From Actinomyces sp. oral taxon 414 (GTDB lineage Bacteria; Actinomycetota; Actinomycetes; Actinomycetales; Actinomycetaceae): a DNA stretch of 64,000 nucleotides. Position numbers and translations under genes: made by a program. This document shows positions 33,401 through 41,754 of the stretch, piece after piece. The first letter of the stretch is position 1; the number at the start of each line of letters is the position of its first letter. The notes below the pieces were generated by a model, which worked only from the letters and a program-made list of their open reading frames with translations, did not search any database and was not told the DNA's origin. The stretch is from contig NZ_CP012590.1 of NCBI RefSeq assembly GCF_001278845.1, forward strand, positions 1,860,001-1,924,000, given 5' to 3'.

Positions 33401-35017
33401 TCAGGTCCGGGCGGGCCTGAAGGCCGCGTGGGAGAAGACGGCGCAGCCCCCGTGGGCGTACAGGCGGACGGCGGCGTCGTCGGCCTGGAAGTACACCTGC
33501 TGGGAGACGACGACGCCCCCGTCGTCGACGAACACCTCGACGCTCTGCGTATCCACCTCGATGCGCAGGTGCACCCGGCGGGCGCCGGGGTCAATGGGAG
33601 CCTCCGCCCGCAGGTAGGGCCGGAAGGAGTAGTCGGTGCGGTCCGAGGGGCCCCGGTCGACGTAGACCCGGCCGTCGCGGACGCCGATGTCGGTGTGCCG
33701 CGCGTCGTCGGGCGCGCAGCCCACCGAGACCCCGACGTCGTCGGCGGCGTCCCACTCGATGTCCAGCTCGAGCTCGTAGGCGCGCCCCGACCAGGGCGCC
33801 TCCCAGCGGCCCGAGACCTCCCGGCGCTCCAGGGCCCGGGGCTCGCCGAGCGCGTCGCGCAGCGCGGGCACCGGCTCGCTCAGCAGCGAGTAGCGCCCGT
33901 CGGGGCGGCGCACGAGCCGGATCCGGCGCACCACGGACATCTGGCCGTTGTACCCGTCGGAAGCGTCGGTGGGCGTGTCGCGGGCCGCGTACTTCCAGTT
34001 GTTCATCCAGCCGATGGCGTGGCGCACGCGCTCGGGGTCCTCTTCGCTGGGCCAGGTCACGGCCGCGTACCAGTCCCAGCCCCGGTCGAGCCACTGCGGC
34101 GCGATGTCGTCGGCCGTGAAGCGGGTCCCGTCCCACTGCCCCACCCAGTAGGCGTATGTCATGGGCAGCCCCGAGGCGTAGGCGTCCATGCTCGCCGCGA
34201 TGATCCAGTGCGCACTGCCGTCGTCGGCGGTGATCCGGAACAGGTCGGGGCACTCCATGCCGCCCAGGTCCGCCGCCCCGTCCACGAGGTAGTCGAAGTT
34301 CGAGGCCCAGGACCAGTCGATGAGGTTCCCGGACACGTAGACGGACAGGTACTTGCGCCTGCCGATCACGCAGACCCACTGCGAGCGGTCCTGGTCGCGC
34401 ACGACCTTCGGGTCGCGGAACCACTCGGCGTTGCCGATCTCCTCGGGCGTGACGGCGACGTCGCCGTCGGGGTTGGCGATGACCGGCTCGGGGCGGGCGG
34501 TGAAGCTCTCCCCGTCGTGGGACCAGTACAGGTACTGCTCCTGGTGGCGCGCCCGGCCCCCGGTGGGCCGCGTGGCGAGGACGACGAGCGCGCCCGCCCC
34601 GAAGCCGGCGGTGCCGTCCTCGTCGACGACGGCGGACCCGGTCCACACCGGCACGCCGTCGCCCATGGGGATGGCGACCCGGTTCCCGCCGAAGGCGACC
34701 AGGTCCTCGCTGGTGCACACGTCCCAGCCGCCGGGGCCGGCATTGGTCTGGGCGTGCAGGTAGTACAGGTGCGTCCTGCCGTTGAGGACGACGGGGCGCT
34801 GGCAGTCGCACAGCCAGCCGCGCGGCGGGGTCATGTGGAAGCACGCCCGCAGGCTCTCCCCGGCCCGCGCCCGCTCCCGCGGGGAGGCGCACGCGCCCAG
34901 CGATACCGCGCCGCCCAGGCCGGCCAGCGCGGCCACAACGGACCGGCGCGAGACCCCCGGGCGCTCCGGCGGGCCCGGCGGCCCCTGCGGTCCGCGCGGT
35001 GCCGGCGAGTGCGTCAT
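33401..35017 (-). CDS. GH32 beta-fructosidase (levanase/inulinase type), lipoprotein
   Basis: A 538-residue secreted GH32 enzyme predicted to cleave beta-fructans such as levan, inulin or sucrose. The N-terminus has a twin-arginine signal (SRRSVVAALAGLGG) and a lipobox SLGAC, so it is likely Tat-exported and lipid-anchored. The nucleophile block WMNDPNG is altered to WLCDCQR but keeps the Asp. The transition-state Asp is in FRDPKV and the acid/base Glu in GGMECPDLF. The five-bladed catalytic part is followed from about residue 385 by a beta-sandwich domain. It is last in the fructan operon. Confidence 0.86.
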   Translation of the reverse strand: MTHSPAPRGPQGPPGPPERPGVSRRSVVAALAGLGGAVSLGACASPRERARAGESLRACFHMTPPRGWLCDCQRPVVLNGRTHLYYLHAQTNAGPGGWDVCTSEDLVAFGGNRVAIPMGDGVPVWTGSAVVDEDGTAGFGAGALVVLATRPTGGRARHQEQYLYWSHDGESFTARPEPVIANPDGDVAVTPEEIGNAEWFRDPKVVRDQDRSQWVCVIGRRKYLSVYVSGNLIDWSWASNFDYLVDGAADLGGMECPDLFRITADDGSAHWIIAASMDAYASGLPMTYAYWVGQWDGTRFTADDIAPQWLDRGWDWYAAVTWPSEEDPERVRHAIGWMNNWKYAARDTPTDASDGYNGQMSVVRRIRLVRRPDGRYSLLSEPVPALRDALGEPRALERREVSGRWEAPWSGRAYELELDIEWDAADDVGVSVGCAPDDARHTDIGVRDGRVYVDRGPSDRTDYSFRPYLRAEAPIDPGARRVHLRIEVDTQSVEVFVDDGGVVVSQQVYFQADDAAVRLYAHGGCAVFSHAAFRPART

Positions 35018-35053
35018 GCCCTTCTCCTTCCAGTCCCCGCCCGGATGGCGGCG

Positions 35054-36091
35054 TCATGCCCGGGGGGCGCCCGGGGCGGCCACCGAGGCGCGCGCCACCG
35101 GCGGGCAGGCCAGTTCGAGCCGCCCGCCGGCGGGGACGTCCTCGCGCCCCAGGAGCACCCGCACGCCCGCCGCGCCGAGCTCGTAGTGGGGCAGCGCCAC
35201 GGTCGACAGGGGCGGGTGGAGGTGGGCGGCGATGACCTCCTGGTTGTCGAAGCCGACGACCGACATGCCGCCGGGCACGTCCACGCCCCGGTCCCGCAGG
35301 GCGTCGTACAGGCCCATGGCCACGCGGTCGTTATGGCAGCACACCCCCGTGGCCCCCGTGGCCAGCACCGCGTCCGCACAGGCGAAGCCGCCCTCCTGGT
35401 CGGGGCGGGCGTCCAGGACCAGCGCCGGGTCGAATTCCACCGACGCCTCCTGAAGGGCCCGCCGGTATCCGGCCAGGCGGCCGGTGCGGGCCGGGGAGCG
35501 GGAGGTGGTGTTGATCAGGGCGATGCGGCGGTGCCCGGCCTCCAGGAGCATCCGGGCGGCCTGCCGCCCGCCCGCGAACTCGTCGGGGACCACGGCGGGG
35601 TCCGGGGCGGTGGAGTCGAAGCAGTTGACCAGGACGCTGGGCGCCTCGCCCAGCGAGGGCGGCACCCTCACCTCGTGGTGGTACCAGCGCGAGTAGAGGA
35701 TCCCGCGCACGTTGTACTGGAGCATCATGGAGATCGCCCGCTCCTCGGCCCGCGCATTGCCCTCCGTGTTGGTCACCAGCAGGACGTGCCCGTGCGCCCA
35801 GGCCTCCTCCTGGGCGCCGTGCACGATCTGCCCGGCGAAGGGGGTGGAGGCGATGGAGTCGGCGACCAGGCCGATAAAGGGGCTGCCGCCCTCGACCAGG
35901 GTCTTGGCCAGGGCGTTGGGACGGTAGCCCAGCTCCTCGACGGCGGCCAGGACCCGGCGTCGGGCGTCCTGGCCGATGCGGGCCCCGGGCTTGCGGTTGA
36001 CCACGTGCGACACAGTGGTCACCGACACCCCGGCCCGCCGCGCCACCTCCTTCATGGTCACCCGGGACTCCCCCTCGGACCGTTTGCGCAC
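35054..36091 (-). CDS. LacI-family regulator of the fructan operon
   Basis: A 345-residue LacI-family regulator. The helix-turn-helix is MKEVARRAGVSVTTVSHVVNRKPG, split here at residues 13-36, followed by the hinge RPNALAKTL and a sugar-binding domain with VVGFDNQEVIAAHL and LSTVALPHYELG. The GTG at 36091 lies 6 bp after the stop of the upstream permease gene. It is within the operon it probably controls, binding the two operators at 40799-40853 and released by a fructo-oligosaccharide; the ligand is inferred. Confidence 0.88.
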   Translation of the reverse strand: MRKRSEGESRVTMKEVARRAGVSVTTVSHVVNRKPGARIGQDARRRVLAAVEELGYRPNALAKTLVEGGSPFIGLVADSIASTPFAGQIVHGAQEEAWAHGHVLLVTNTEGNARAEERAISMMLQYNVRGILYSRWYHHEVRVPPSLGEAPSVLVNCFDSTAPDPAVVPDEFAGGRQAARMLLEAGHRRIALINTTSRSPARTGRLAGYRRALQEASVEFDPALVLDARPDQEGGFACADAVLATGATGVCCHNDRVAMGLYDALRDRGVDVPGGMSVVGFDNQEVIAAHLHPPLSTVALPHYELGAAGVRVLLGREDVPAGGRLELACPPVARASVAAPGAPRA

Positions 36092-36097
36092 CGGACC

Positions 36098-36997
36098 TCA
36101 CCCCTTCGTCGAGCCGCTCTCCAGACCGTAGATCATCGCCTTGTTGAGCGCCAGGAACACCAGCAGGAGCGGGGTCACCGTGACGGCGACCGCCGCGAAG
36201 GTGGCGGTCCAGTCGGTCTTGCCCATGTTCCCGATGTAGTTCTGCAGGCCCAGCGGGATGGTCTTGAGGCCCTCGGTCAGCACGAAGGTGTTGGCGAAGA
36301 CGAACTCGTTCCAGATGAAGATCGCGTTGACCATGACCACGGTGATGACCGTGTTGAGCGACATGGGCAGGGTGATCCTCGTGAAGATGCGGTAGGGGCC
36401 GGCGCCGTCGAGGCAGGCGGCCTCGTAGATCTCCCGGGGGATGTAGCTGAAGAAGGACATGAACAGGAACAGGGACATGGGCAGGGCGAAGCCGGCCAGC
36501 GGGATGATAATGGCCAAGCGGGTGTCCAGCAGCCCGATCGCGGAGTAGTCGATGAACAGGGGTACCAGGGCGATCTGCACGGGCACCACTATGCCCATGA
36601 GGAAGACGGCGCGCACCACGCCAGCGCCGGCGAATCCGAGGACCTGGACGGCGTAGGCGCCCGTCATGCCGCAGATCACAATGAGGGCGCAGGCCCCGGC
36701 CGTGACAATGGCGCTGTTGAGGATGTAGGTCGGGATGTCGCCCTGCGCGAAGGCCCTGACGAAGTTGTCCAGGGTGAAGGAGGACGGCAGGCCGAAGGGG
36801 CTGCCGGCCGCGAAGTCCTCCGGGGAGCGCACCGAGGTCAGGACGAGCCACGCGAAGGGGTAGACCTGGATGAGCAGGACCAGGCCGAGCAGCGCCCGGT
36901 GGACGATCCGGGCCGTGCGCAGGCGCCTCCTGCGCCCGGCGGGGGTCGGGGCCGGGTCCGGCGCGAGGATCGGCCCAGGGATGGCGGTGGTGGTCAT
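36098..36997 (-). CDS. Sugar ABC transporter permease (MalG type), fructan operon
   Basis: A 299-residue permease with six predicted membrane helices, the first at about residues 32-52. The EAA loop reads EIYEAACLDGAGPYRIFTRI. The ATG at 36997 is 2 nt after the stop of the partner permease, so the two are translationally coupled. With that subunit and the binding protein it should import fructo-oligosaccharides; the ATPase is not encoded here. Confidence 0.9.
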   Translation of the reverse strand: MTTTAIPGPILAPDPAPTPAGRRRRLRTARIVHRALLGLVLLIQVYPFAWLVLTSVRSPEDFAAGSPFGLPSSFTLDNFVRAFAQGDIPTYILNSAIVTAGACALIVICGMTGAYAVQVLGFAGAGVVRAVFLMGIVVPVQIALVPLFIDYSAIGLLDTRLAIIIPLAGFALPMSLFLFMSFFSYIPREIYEAACLDGAGPYRIFTRITLPMSLNTVITVVMVNAIFIWNEFVFANTFVLTEGLKTIPLGLQNYIGNMGKTDWTATFAAVAVTVTPLLLVFLALNKAMIYGLESGSTKG

Positions 36998-36999
36998 AA

Positions 37000-37878
37000 T
37001 CAGTCGTTCCCCCTGCGCAGCAGTGCGAAGATGAGCGCCACGGCGATGAGGCACTCGATGACGATGAAGACGGAGATGGCCGAGGCGTAGCCGTAGTTGG
37101 TGCTGACGAATGCGGTCTTGTACATGTACGTGGTCACGAGCTCGGAGGACTGCCCCGGCCCCCCGTTGGTCAGCAGGTAGGGGATGTCGAAGCCCCGCAG
37201 CCCGTAGGTGACCGCCATGACCATGGTGGTGGCCCACACCGGCCGGATGTGGGGGAAGCGGATCTTGACGAAGACCTGCCAGGCGTTGGCCCCGTCCAGG
37301 GCGGCCGCCTCCTCCAGTTCGCGCGGCACCGACAGCAGCGCCGCGTACAGGATGATCGTGTACAGGCCCAGGAACCTCCATCCCTCGGGGACCGAGACCG
37401 CCGCCAGGACCGTGCGGACGTCCGACAGCCACGCCCGGCCGGCGCCGTCGAGTCCGACCAGGTCCAGCAGACTGTTGACCAGGCCCGGCGGGTCGAGGGA
37501 GTAGATCCTCTGGAAGAGCAGGGCGATCGCCGTCGTCGAGACGACCGCCGGCATGAGGTAGAGGACCTTGAGCGCCTCGCGCCCGCGGGTGACGGTCAGC
37601 AGGAGGCAGGCGATGCCCAGTCCGGCGCCCATCTGGATGGCCACGCAGATGACCAGGTACACGAGCTGGTTGACGAAGGCCCTCCAGAAGGTGGGGTCGG
37701 CGGTGAGCATCTTGACGTAGTTGCCCGGGCCCACGAATTGCATGGCGGTGATCCCGTCCCATTTGAACAGGCTCAGGACGAGGGACTGGGCGATGGGCAG
37801 CAGGACCCCGCCGCCGAACAGGACGACCGGCGGGAGCAGGAAGACGACGACGGACAGTCGGGAGCGGTGCGGAAGCAT
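37000..37878 (-). CDS. Sugar ABC transporter permease (MalF type), fructan operon
   Basis: A 292-residue permease of the carbohydrate uptake type 1 family, without the large outside domain of MalF. Six helices are predicted, the first at about residues 9-30. The EAA loop reads ELEEAAALDGANAWQVFVKI. The ATG at 37878 has GAGAAGG upstream. It lies between the binding-protein and second permease genes. Confidence 0.9.
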   Translation of the reverse strand: MLPHRSRLSVVVFLLPPVVLFGGGVLLPIAQSLVLSLFKWDGITAMQFVGPGNYVKMLTADPTFWRAFVNQLVYLVICVAIQMGAGLGIACLLLTVTRGREALKVLYLMPAVVSTTAIALLFQRIYSLDPPGLVNSLLDLVGLDGAGRAWLSDVRTVLAAVSVPEGWRFLGLYTIILYAALLSVPRELEEAAALDGANAWQVFVKIRFPHIRPVWATTMVMAVTYGLRGFDIPYLLTNGGPGQSSELVTTYMYKTAFVSTNYGYASAISVFIVIECLIAVALIFALLRRGND

Positions 37879-37942
37879 GGGTGCCTTCTCCAAGCGTTGG
37901 GCGGGCCGGCCGGCGGGGGCGGAGGGCCCCCGCTGGCGGGCC

Positions 37943-39292
37943 TCACTGGGCGAAGTAGGACGGGGCGTTCTCGGCCAGGGCGGCGTCCATGGTCTGGAGG
38001 AACTCGTCGACGCCGATGTCGCCCTGGACCAGGAGCACCTGCTCCTGGACCAGCTTGGTGTTGGTGGTGGGGTCGAGCTGGGTGTCCCAGGGCATGAGGG
38101 CCGTGCCGCTGACCCTGGCGGCCTCGTCAATGGCCTGCTGGTAGACGGGCAGGGCGTTGTCGGGCACCACCGGGGCGGTGGTGGTCGGCCCGAGCAGTCC
38201 CGTGGCCGCGTACTTGTCGGGGTAGCGGCTCAGGGCGAAGCGCAGGAAGTCGTGGATGAGGGGGTCGTAAGTCGAGGCGTTGACGGCCACGCCGATCCCC
38301 GAGGGCGCCGTGTACTCGTTGGCCCCCGTCTTGGAGCCGGCGGTGGTGGGCAGGGTGAAGAAGCCGATGTTGCTCTGCATGTCCTGGGGCAGGTCGGTGG
38401 TGGCCAGGCTCGGCAGCTCCCAGGTGCCCATGTTGTACATGGCGGCCCTGCCGGAGGTGAACAGGTTCTGGGCGTCGGTGTAGCCCACCGAGGAGAAGCC
38501 CTTCTGGAAGGCGCCGGCCTGGCCCAGGTCGTGGAGCCACTGGGCCGTGGTCCGCCCGGGTCCGTCGGAGAACTTCGCCTCACCCTTCTTCAGGCTCTTG
38601 ATGTACTCCTCCCCCGCCGCCCGGAAGGGCTGGTAGGCGAGGTAGCGCTCCAGGGGCCAGCCGTCCAGGCCGTCCAAGGCGATGGGGGTCGTGCCCGAGG
38701 CGGCCAGGGCACGGCACAGGTCGGGGAAGTCGTCCAGGGAGGCGGGGACCTGGACCCCGGCGGCGGCGAAGAGGGCCTTGTTGTACCAGAACACCTCAAT
38801 GCCGTACTCCAGGGGGATCATGTACAGCGACCCGTCGTCGAAGCGCTGGTAGTCCAGGGCGGAGGGGCGGTAGTTGGCGGTGATCCCGTAGTTGTCGAGC
38901 AGGGCGGCGACGTCGACCATCCGGTTCTGATTCGCGAGCTTGCGGGCGAAGGGTGTGGCGTCGGTGTCGAACAGCTCGGGGAGCTTGTTCGCCGCGGCGA
39001 GGGTCTCGTACTTCTGGATGTAGGAGGGCCGGTCGGGGGTAGTGATGAGGGTGAGCTTGAAGCCGGGGTGCTCCTGGGCGTACTCCTCGGCAATGGCCTG
39101 CATGGTGGTGATCACCTCCCCGCCCGCGGCCCGCGACAGCAGCCAGGAGATCTCGCGGGGCTTGATCTCGCCGGAGGGGTCGATGGGCACGGGGGACGCG
39201 GGCGCCCCGCCCTTGGCGCCGCAGGAGGCGACCAGGGGGGTCATGAGGGCCCCCGCCGCCAGGGCGAGGAACTGGGAACGCTTGAGCTGCAT
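37943..39292 (-). CDS. Sugar ABC transporter substrate-binding lipoprotein, fructan operon
   Basis: A 449-residue binding protein. The signal peptide ends at the lipobox VASC (Cys near residue 24), a normal lipoprotein in contrast to the MalE-like protein of this window. The mature protein has PBP features such as MQAIAEEYAQEHPGFKL, DSLYMIPLEYGIEVFWYNK and FTSGRAAMYNMGTWELP. Flanking GH32 genes suggest fructo-oligosaccharides as ligand. The ATG at 39292 has AAGGAG upstream. Confidence 0.9.
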   Translation of the reverse strand: MQLKRSQFLALAAGALMTPLVASCGAKGGAPASPVPIDPSGEIKPREISWLLSRAAGGEVITTMQAIAEEYAQEHPGFKLTLITTPDRPSYIQKYETLAAANKLPELFDTDATPFARKLANQNRMVDVAALLDNYGITANYRPSALDYQRFDDGSLYMIPLEYGIEVFWYNKALFAAAGVQVPASLDDFPDLCRALAASGTTPIALDGLDGWPLERYLAYQPFRAAGEEYIKSLKKGEAKFSDGPGRTTAQWLHDLGQAGAFQKGFSSVGYTDAQNLFTSGRAAMYNMGTWELPSLATTDLPQDMQSNIGFFTLPTTAGSKTGANEYTAPSGIGVAVNASTYDPLIHDFLRFALSRYPDKYAATGLLGPTTTAPVVPDNALPVYQQAIDEAARVSGTALMPWDTQLDPTTNTKLVQEQVLLVQGDIGVDEFLQTMDAALAENAPSYFAQ

Positions 39293-39366
39293 GATGTGCT
39301 CCTTGGCATGGTGGTGGTGCTGGGAGGTGCTGGAGGGGAGGGCGGCGGGAGGGGCCCGGCGCGCTT

Positions 39367-40782
39367 TCAGGGGGTGCGCACGACGAGCGAGGAGCAGGTC
39401 GCCTCCCCGTCGAGGCAGGCGATGCCGACGCGGCCGGCGGCGTGGTCGTAGACGCTGGTGGACAGGCACACGGCGTCGTCGACGCAGCACTGGAGGATTT
39501 CCCCGCGCAGGAGCACCTCCAGGCGGGCCCGGCCGGCGCTCAGGTCGACGGGACGCTCGAGCTCGATGAAGTGGGGCACGTCGCCCGATACGTGCCACTG
39601 CTCGGGGCCGTGGACGCGCCGCGGCCAGCGGTCCAGCACGAGCCGCGAGGAGAGCGGCTCCAGTCGCAGGCTGTAGCCGTTCTCCCCGTCGGCGTCGGTG
39701 CGCACCAGCAGGGAGATCTCCCGCGTGCCCGGGGCCCAGTGCAGCTCGGCGCTCACGCGCGCGTCGTCCGGCAGGTCCGCGCTCAGCACGCGCGAGCGGT
39801 AGGAGGCGGCGTCGCCCACGGTCACGGGGGCGGGCAGGGACCACGCCGCGCGGCCGTAGTGGTCCAGGACCTCGGGGGGTATGCGCAGGCGCAGGGAGCC
39901 GTCCTCGCGCGGCACGGCCTCCAGGGCCGCCATGGTGCCGGCCCACAGCCACTCGCCGTCGTCGCTCTGCCCCTGGCGCGAGGCGATCCAGCCGAAGAAG
40001 AGGCGCCGTCCCCCCCACGGGGCGGACTTGGCGGCGTAGAGGCCCCGTCCGTCAATGGTGTCGCGGGCGGGCGCGGTCCACGGCCCGTCGGGCGAGCGGG
40101 ACATGCGGTAGCGGGTGGTGAAGCGGTCGGTGAACTCGGAGTACACCAGGTACCACCACCGACCCAGGCGGAAGATCTCGGGGCACTCCTGGGTGATAAA
40201 GCGGTGCGGGTCCCACAGGGGCGCCACCGGGGTCCAGGTGCGCAGGTCGCGGCTCTCCAGGCGGGCGACGACGCCACGCCGGCGCTCGGCCCCCTCCTGC
40301 CACCGGGCCGCCAGGATGAGGGACCAGGTGGACGAGCCGGGGGTCCGGTAGACGAAGGGGTCGCGCCAGTCGGCCGGGTCGTAGCCCGGCGGGGCGCCGA
40401 AGGTGTCCTCGGGGTGCTTGGTCCACCGCTCCAGGTCCGGGCTGGTGGCGTGGGCGACCAGCTGGAGGGGACGCCCGTCGCCCGCCCGCCGCTCGGGATT
40501 GCTGGCCGTGTAGAACAGGTGGTGGACGCCCTCGTCGTCCTGCACGACGCAGCCGGTGTAGGCGTTGAAGTCCTCCGCCCCGGCCCCGCCCGCCGGCAGG
40601 GCTTCGCCGCAGTCCTGGTAGTGGACGAGGTCCCGCGTGAGAGCCAGGTGCCACGGCGTGCCCGGCTTGGGGGTCAGGCGCCGCTCGTAGAGGTAGTACA
40701 GCCGGATCGCCTCGTCGTCCGCGTAGGGGATGACGTCGCCGACCCAGTGCGGCCGGGGCCGGAAGAAGACTTCGTGAGACAT
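39367..40782 (-). CDS. GH32 beta-fructofuranosidase, cytoplasmic
   Basis: A 471-residue GH32 enzyme without a signal peptide, so it probably splits imported fructo-oligosaccharides or sucrose. The nucleophile block is HWVGDVIPY, with the Asp in the WMNDPNG position. The RDP motif is in DWRDPFVY, and the acid/base Glu is in TQECPEIF. A C-terminal beta-sandwich domain begins near residue 320. The frame is open to 40845, but the ATG at 40782 follows GAGGAAG and fits the family start. It is first in the operon, directly behind the operator-bearing promoter. Confidence 0.85.
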   Translation of the reverse strand: MSHEVFFRPRPHWVGDVIPYADDEAIRLYYLYERRLTPKPGTPWHLALTRDLVHYQDCGEALPAGGAGAEDFNAYTGCVVQDDEGVHHLFYTASNPERRAGDGRPLQLVAHATSPDLERWTKHPEDTFGAPPGYDPADWRDPFVYRTPGSSTWSLILAARWQEGAERRRGVVARLESRDLRTWTPVAPLWDPHRFITQECPEIFRLGRWWYLVYSEFTDRFTTRYRMSRSPDGPWTAPARDTIDGRGLYAAKSAPWGGRRLFFGWIASRQGQSDDGEWLWAGTMAALEAVPREDGSLRLRIPPEVLDHYGRAAWSLPAPVTVGDAASYRSRVLSADLPDDARVSAELHWAPGTREISLLVRTDADGENGYSLRLEPLSSRLVLDRWPRRVHGPEQWHVSGDVPHFIELERPVDLSAGRARLEVLLRGEILQCCVDDAVCLSTSVYDHAAGRVGIACLDGEATCSSLVVRTP

Positions 40783-40798
40783 TGTCACTTCCTCGTGA

Positions 40799-40853
40799 TC
40801 AATCGATTGACCACGAGAATAGGTAACCCCGATCGAGTTGGTCAAGCGTTTAA
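40799..40853 (-). promoter_or_regulatory. Fructan operon promoter with two LacI-type operators
   Basis: The promoter on the minus strand is TTGACC (40840-40845), 17-bp spacer, CTATTC (40817-40822). Operator 1, TCAATCGATTGA (40799-40810), is a perfect palindrome extended to GTG-N-core-N-CAC, placed just downstream of the expected start of transcription. Operator 2, TCAAGCGTTTAA (40842-40853), overlaps the -35 box. Both show the central CG and TCAA arms of LacI-family sites. Their centres are 43 bp apart, close to four helical turns, which would suit cooperative binding by the regulator encoded at 35054. Confidence 0.65.
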
Positions 40854-40930
40854 CCTATGATCGGCGCCACATAATGCGGGTTCGCGTCCGGTCGCCGTCA
40901 CAGACCGTCGCCGTCACAGGCCCCGGGCCC

Positions 40931-41614
40931 TCACAGACTGCGCGGACTCCTCAGCCACCGGGCGCCGACCGGCCGCAGCCCCTCCCACCCGCGAGCGCGG
41001 GCCCGATCGGCGGCCAGCACCCCCATGACGGTGGACGGGTTGTGCAGCCTCCCGGCCAGAACGGCGTCAACGACGTCGTCGAAGCGGAACCACGTGGGCA
41101 CGAACTCGGCCTCCTCGGCCTCGCGCCGGACCCTGGCGGCCTCGGGCAGCATTCTCAGGCCCCGGGCCAGGAAAGAGCGGCCCCCCTCCGTAGTGAAGCC
41201 CGGCGAGGCGTAAACATCGACCAGCACATGCCAGGAGGCGGCCTCGTAATCGGTCTCCTCGGCCAGCTCGCGCCGGGCCGCCGCCAGCGGATCCTCCCCG
41301 GGCACGTCGAGCAGGCCCGCCGGGATCTCCCATAGCATGGCCCGCACCGGGTGGCGGTACTGGCGCACCATGAGGATCTCCGCGGCGCCGTCGGCCTGAG
41401 CGGAGTCCTCCCCCTCCCGCCAGGCGACCACGTTGACGGCGTCGTGGTGGACCACCGTCTGACGCCGCACCGGCTCACCGCCCTCGGACAGGACCAGCCG
41501 CTCGTCGTCGACCGCGAAAATGGGGCCGGACCACACCCGGGCGCCATCCACCACCGCGCGGCCCGCATCGCGCACGTCGACCAGCTGCTCGCGGCGCCCG
41601 CGCGCCCCGCTCAC
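40931..41614 (-). CDS. Nudix hydrolase (ADP-ribose pyrophosphatase type)
   Basis: A 227-residue Nudix enzyme, probably hydrolysing ADP-ribose or related dinucleotides. It shows VVHHDAVNVVAW, ILMVRQYRHPV, LWEIPAGLLD, and a Nudix box PLAAARRELAEETDYEA, followed by YASPGFTTE, the usual order for ADP-ribose pyrophosphatases. The frame is open far upstream through the glycosyltransferase in a shadow frame; the GTG at 41614 is chosen because the family begins here. It overlaps the stop of a 33-codon open frame at 41611-41712 by 4 bp. Confidence 0.85.
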   Translation of the reverse strand: MSGARGRREQLVDVRDAGRAVVDGARVWSGPIFAVDDERLVLSEGGEPVRRQTVVHHDAVNVVAWREGEDSAQADGAAEILMVRQYRHPVRAMLWEIPAGLLDVPGEDPLAAARRELAEETDYEAASWHVLVDVYASPGFTTEGGRSFLARGLRMLPEAARVRREAEEAEFVPTWFRFDDVVDAVLAGRLHNPSTVMGVLAADRARARGWEGLRPVGARWLRSPRSL

Positions 41615-41712
41615 GCCGTCCGCCCCCCGCCGGAGGAGGGCGCGGCGCCAATGCCGAGGACGCGCGCGGACGCGAGGATCTGGGGGCCGCCGGGGCGGAA
41701 ACGGATGCTCAT
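41611..41712 (-). CDS. Possible 33-residue small protein ahead of the Nudix gene
   Basis: The open frame starts at ATG 41712 (MSIRFRPGGPQILASARVLG) and ends in TGA that overlaps the Nudix GTG as GTGA. It fills most of the gap between the glycosyltransferase stop and the Nudix start. There is only a weak GGTGGGG upstream. I do not recognise it; it may be a coupling leader or not translated at all. Confidence 0.3.
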   Translation of the reverse strand: MSIRFRPGGPQILASARVLGIGAAPSSGGGRTA

Positions 41713-41754
41713 CACGAAGCCCCACCCTAGCGCCGGCGCCCGCCCCCGGCGACC

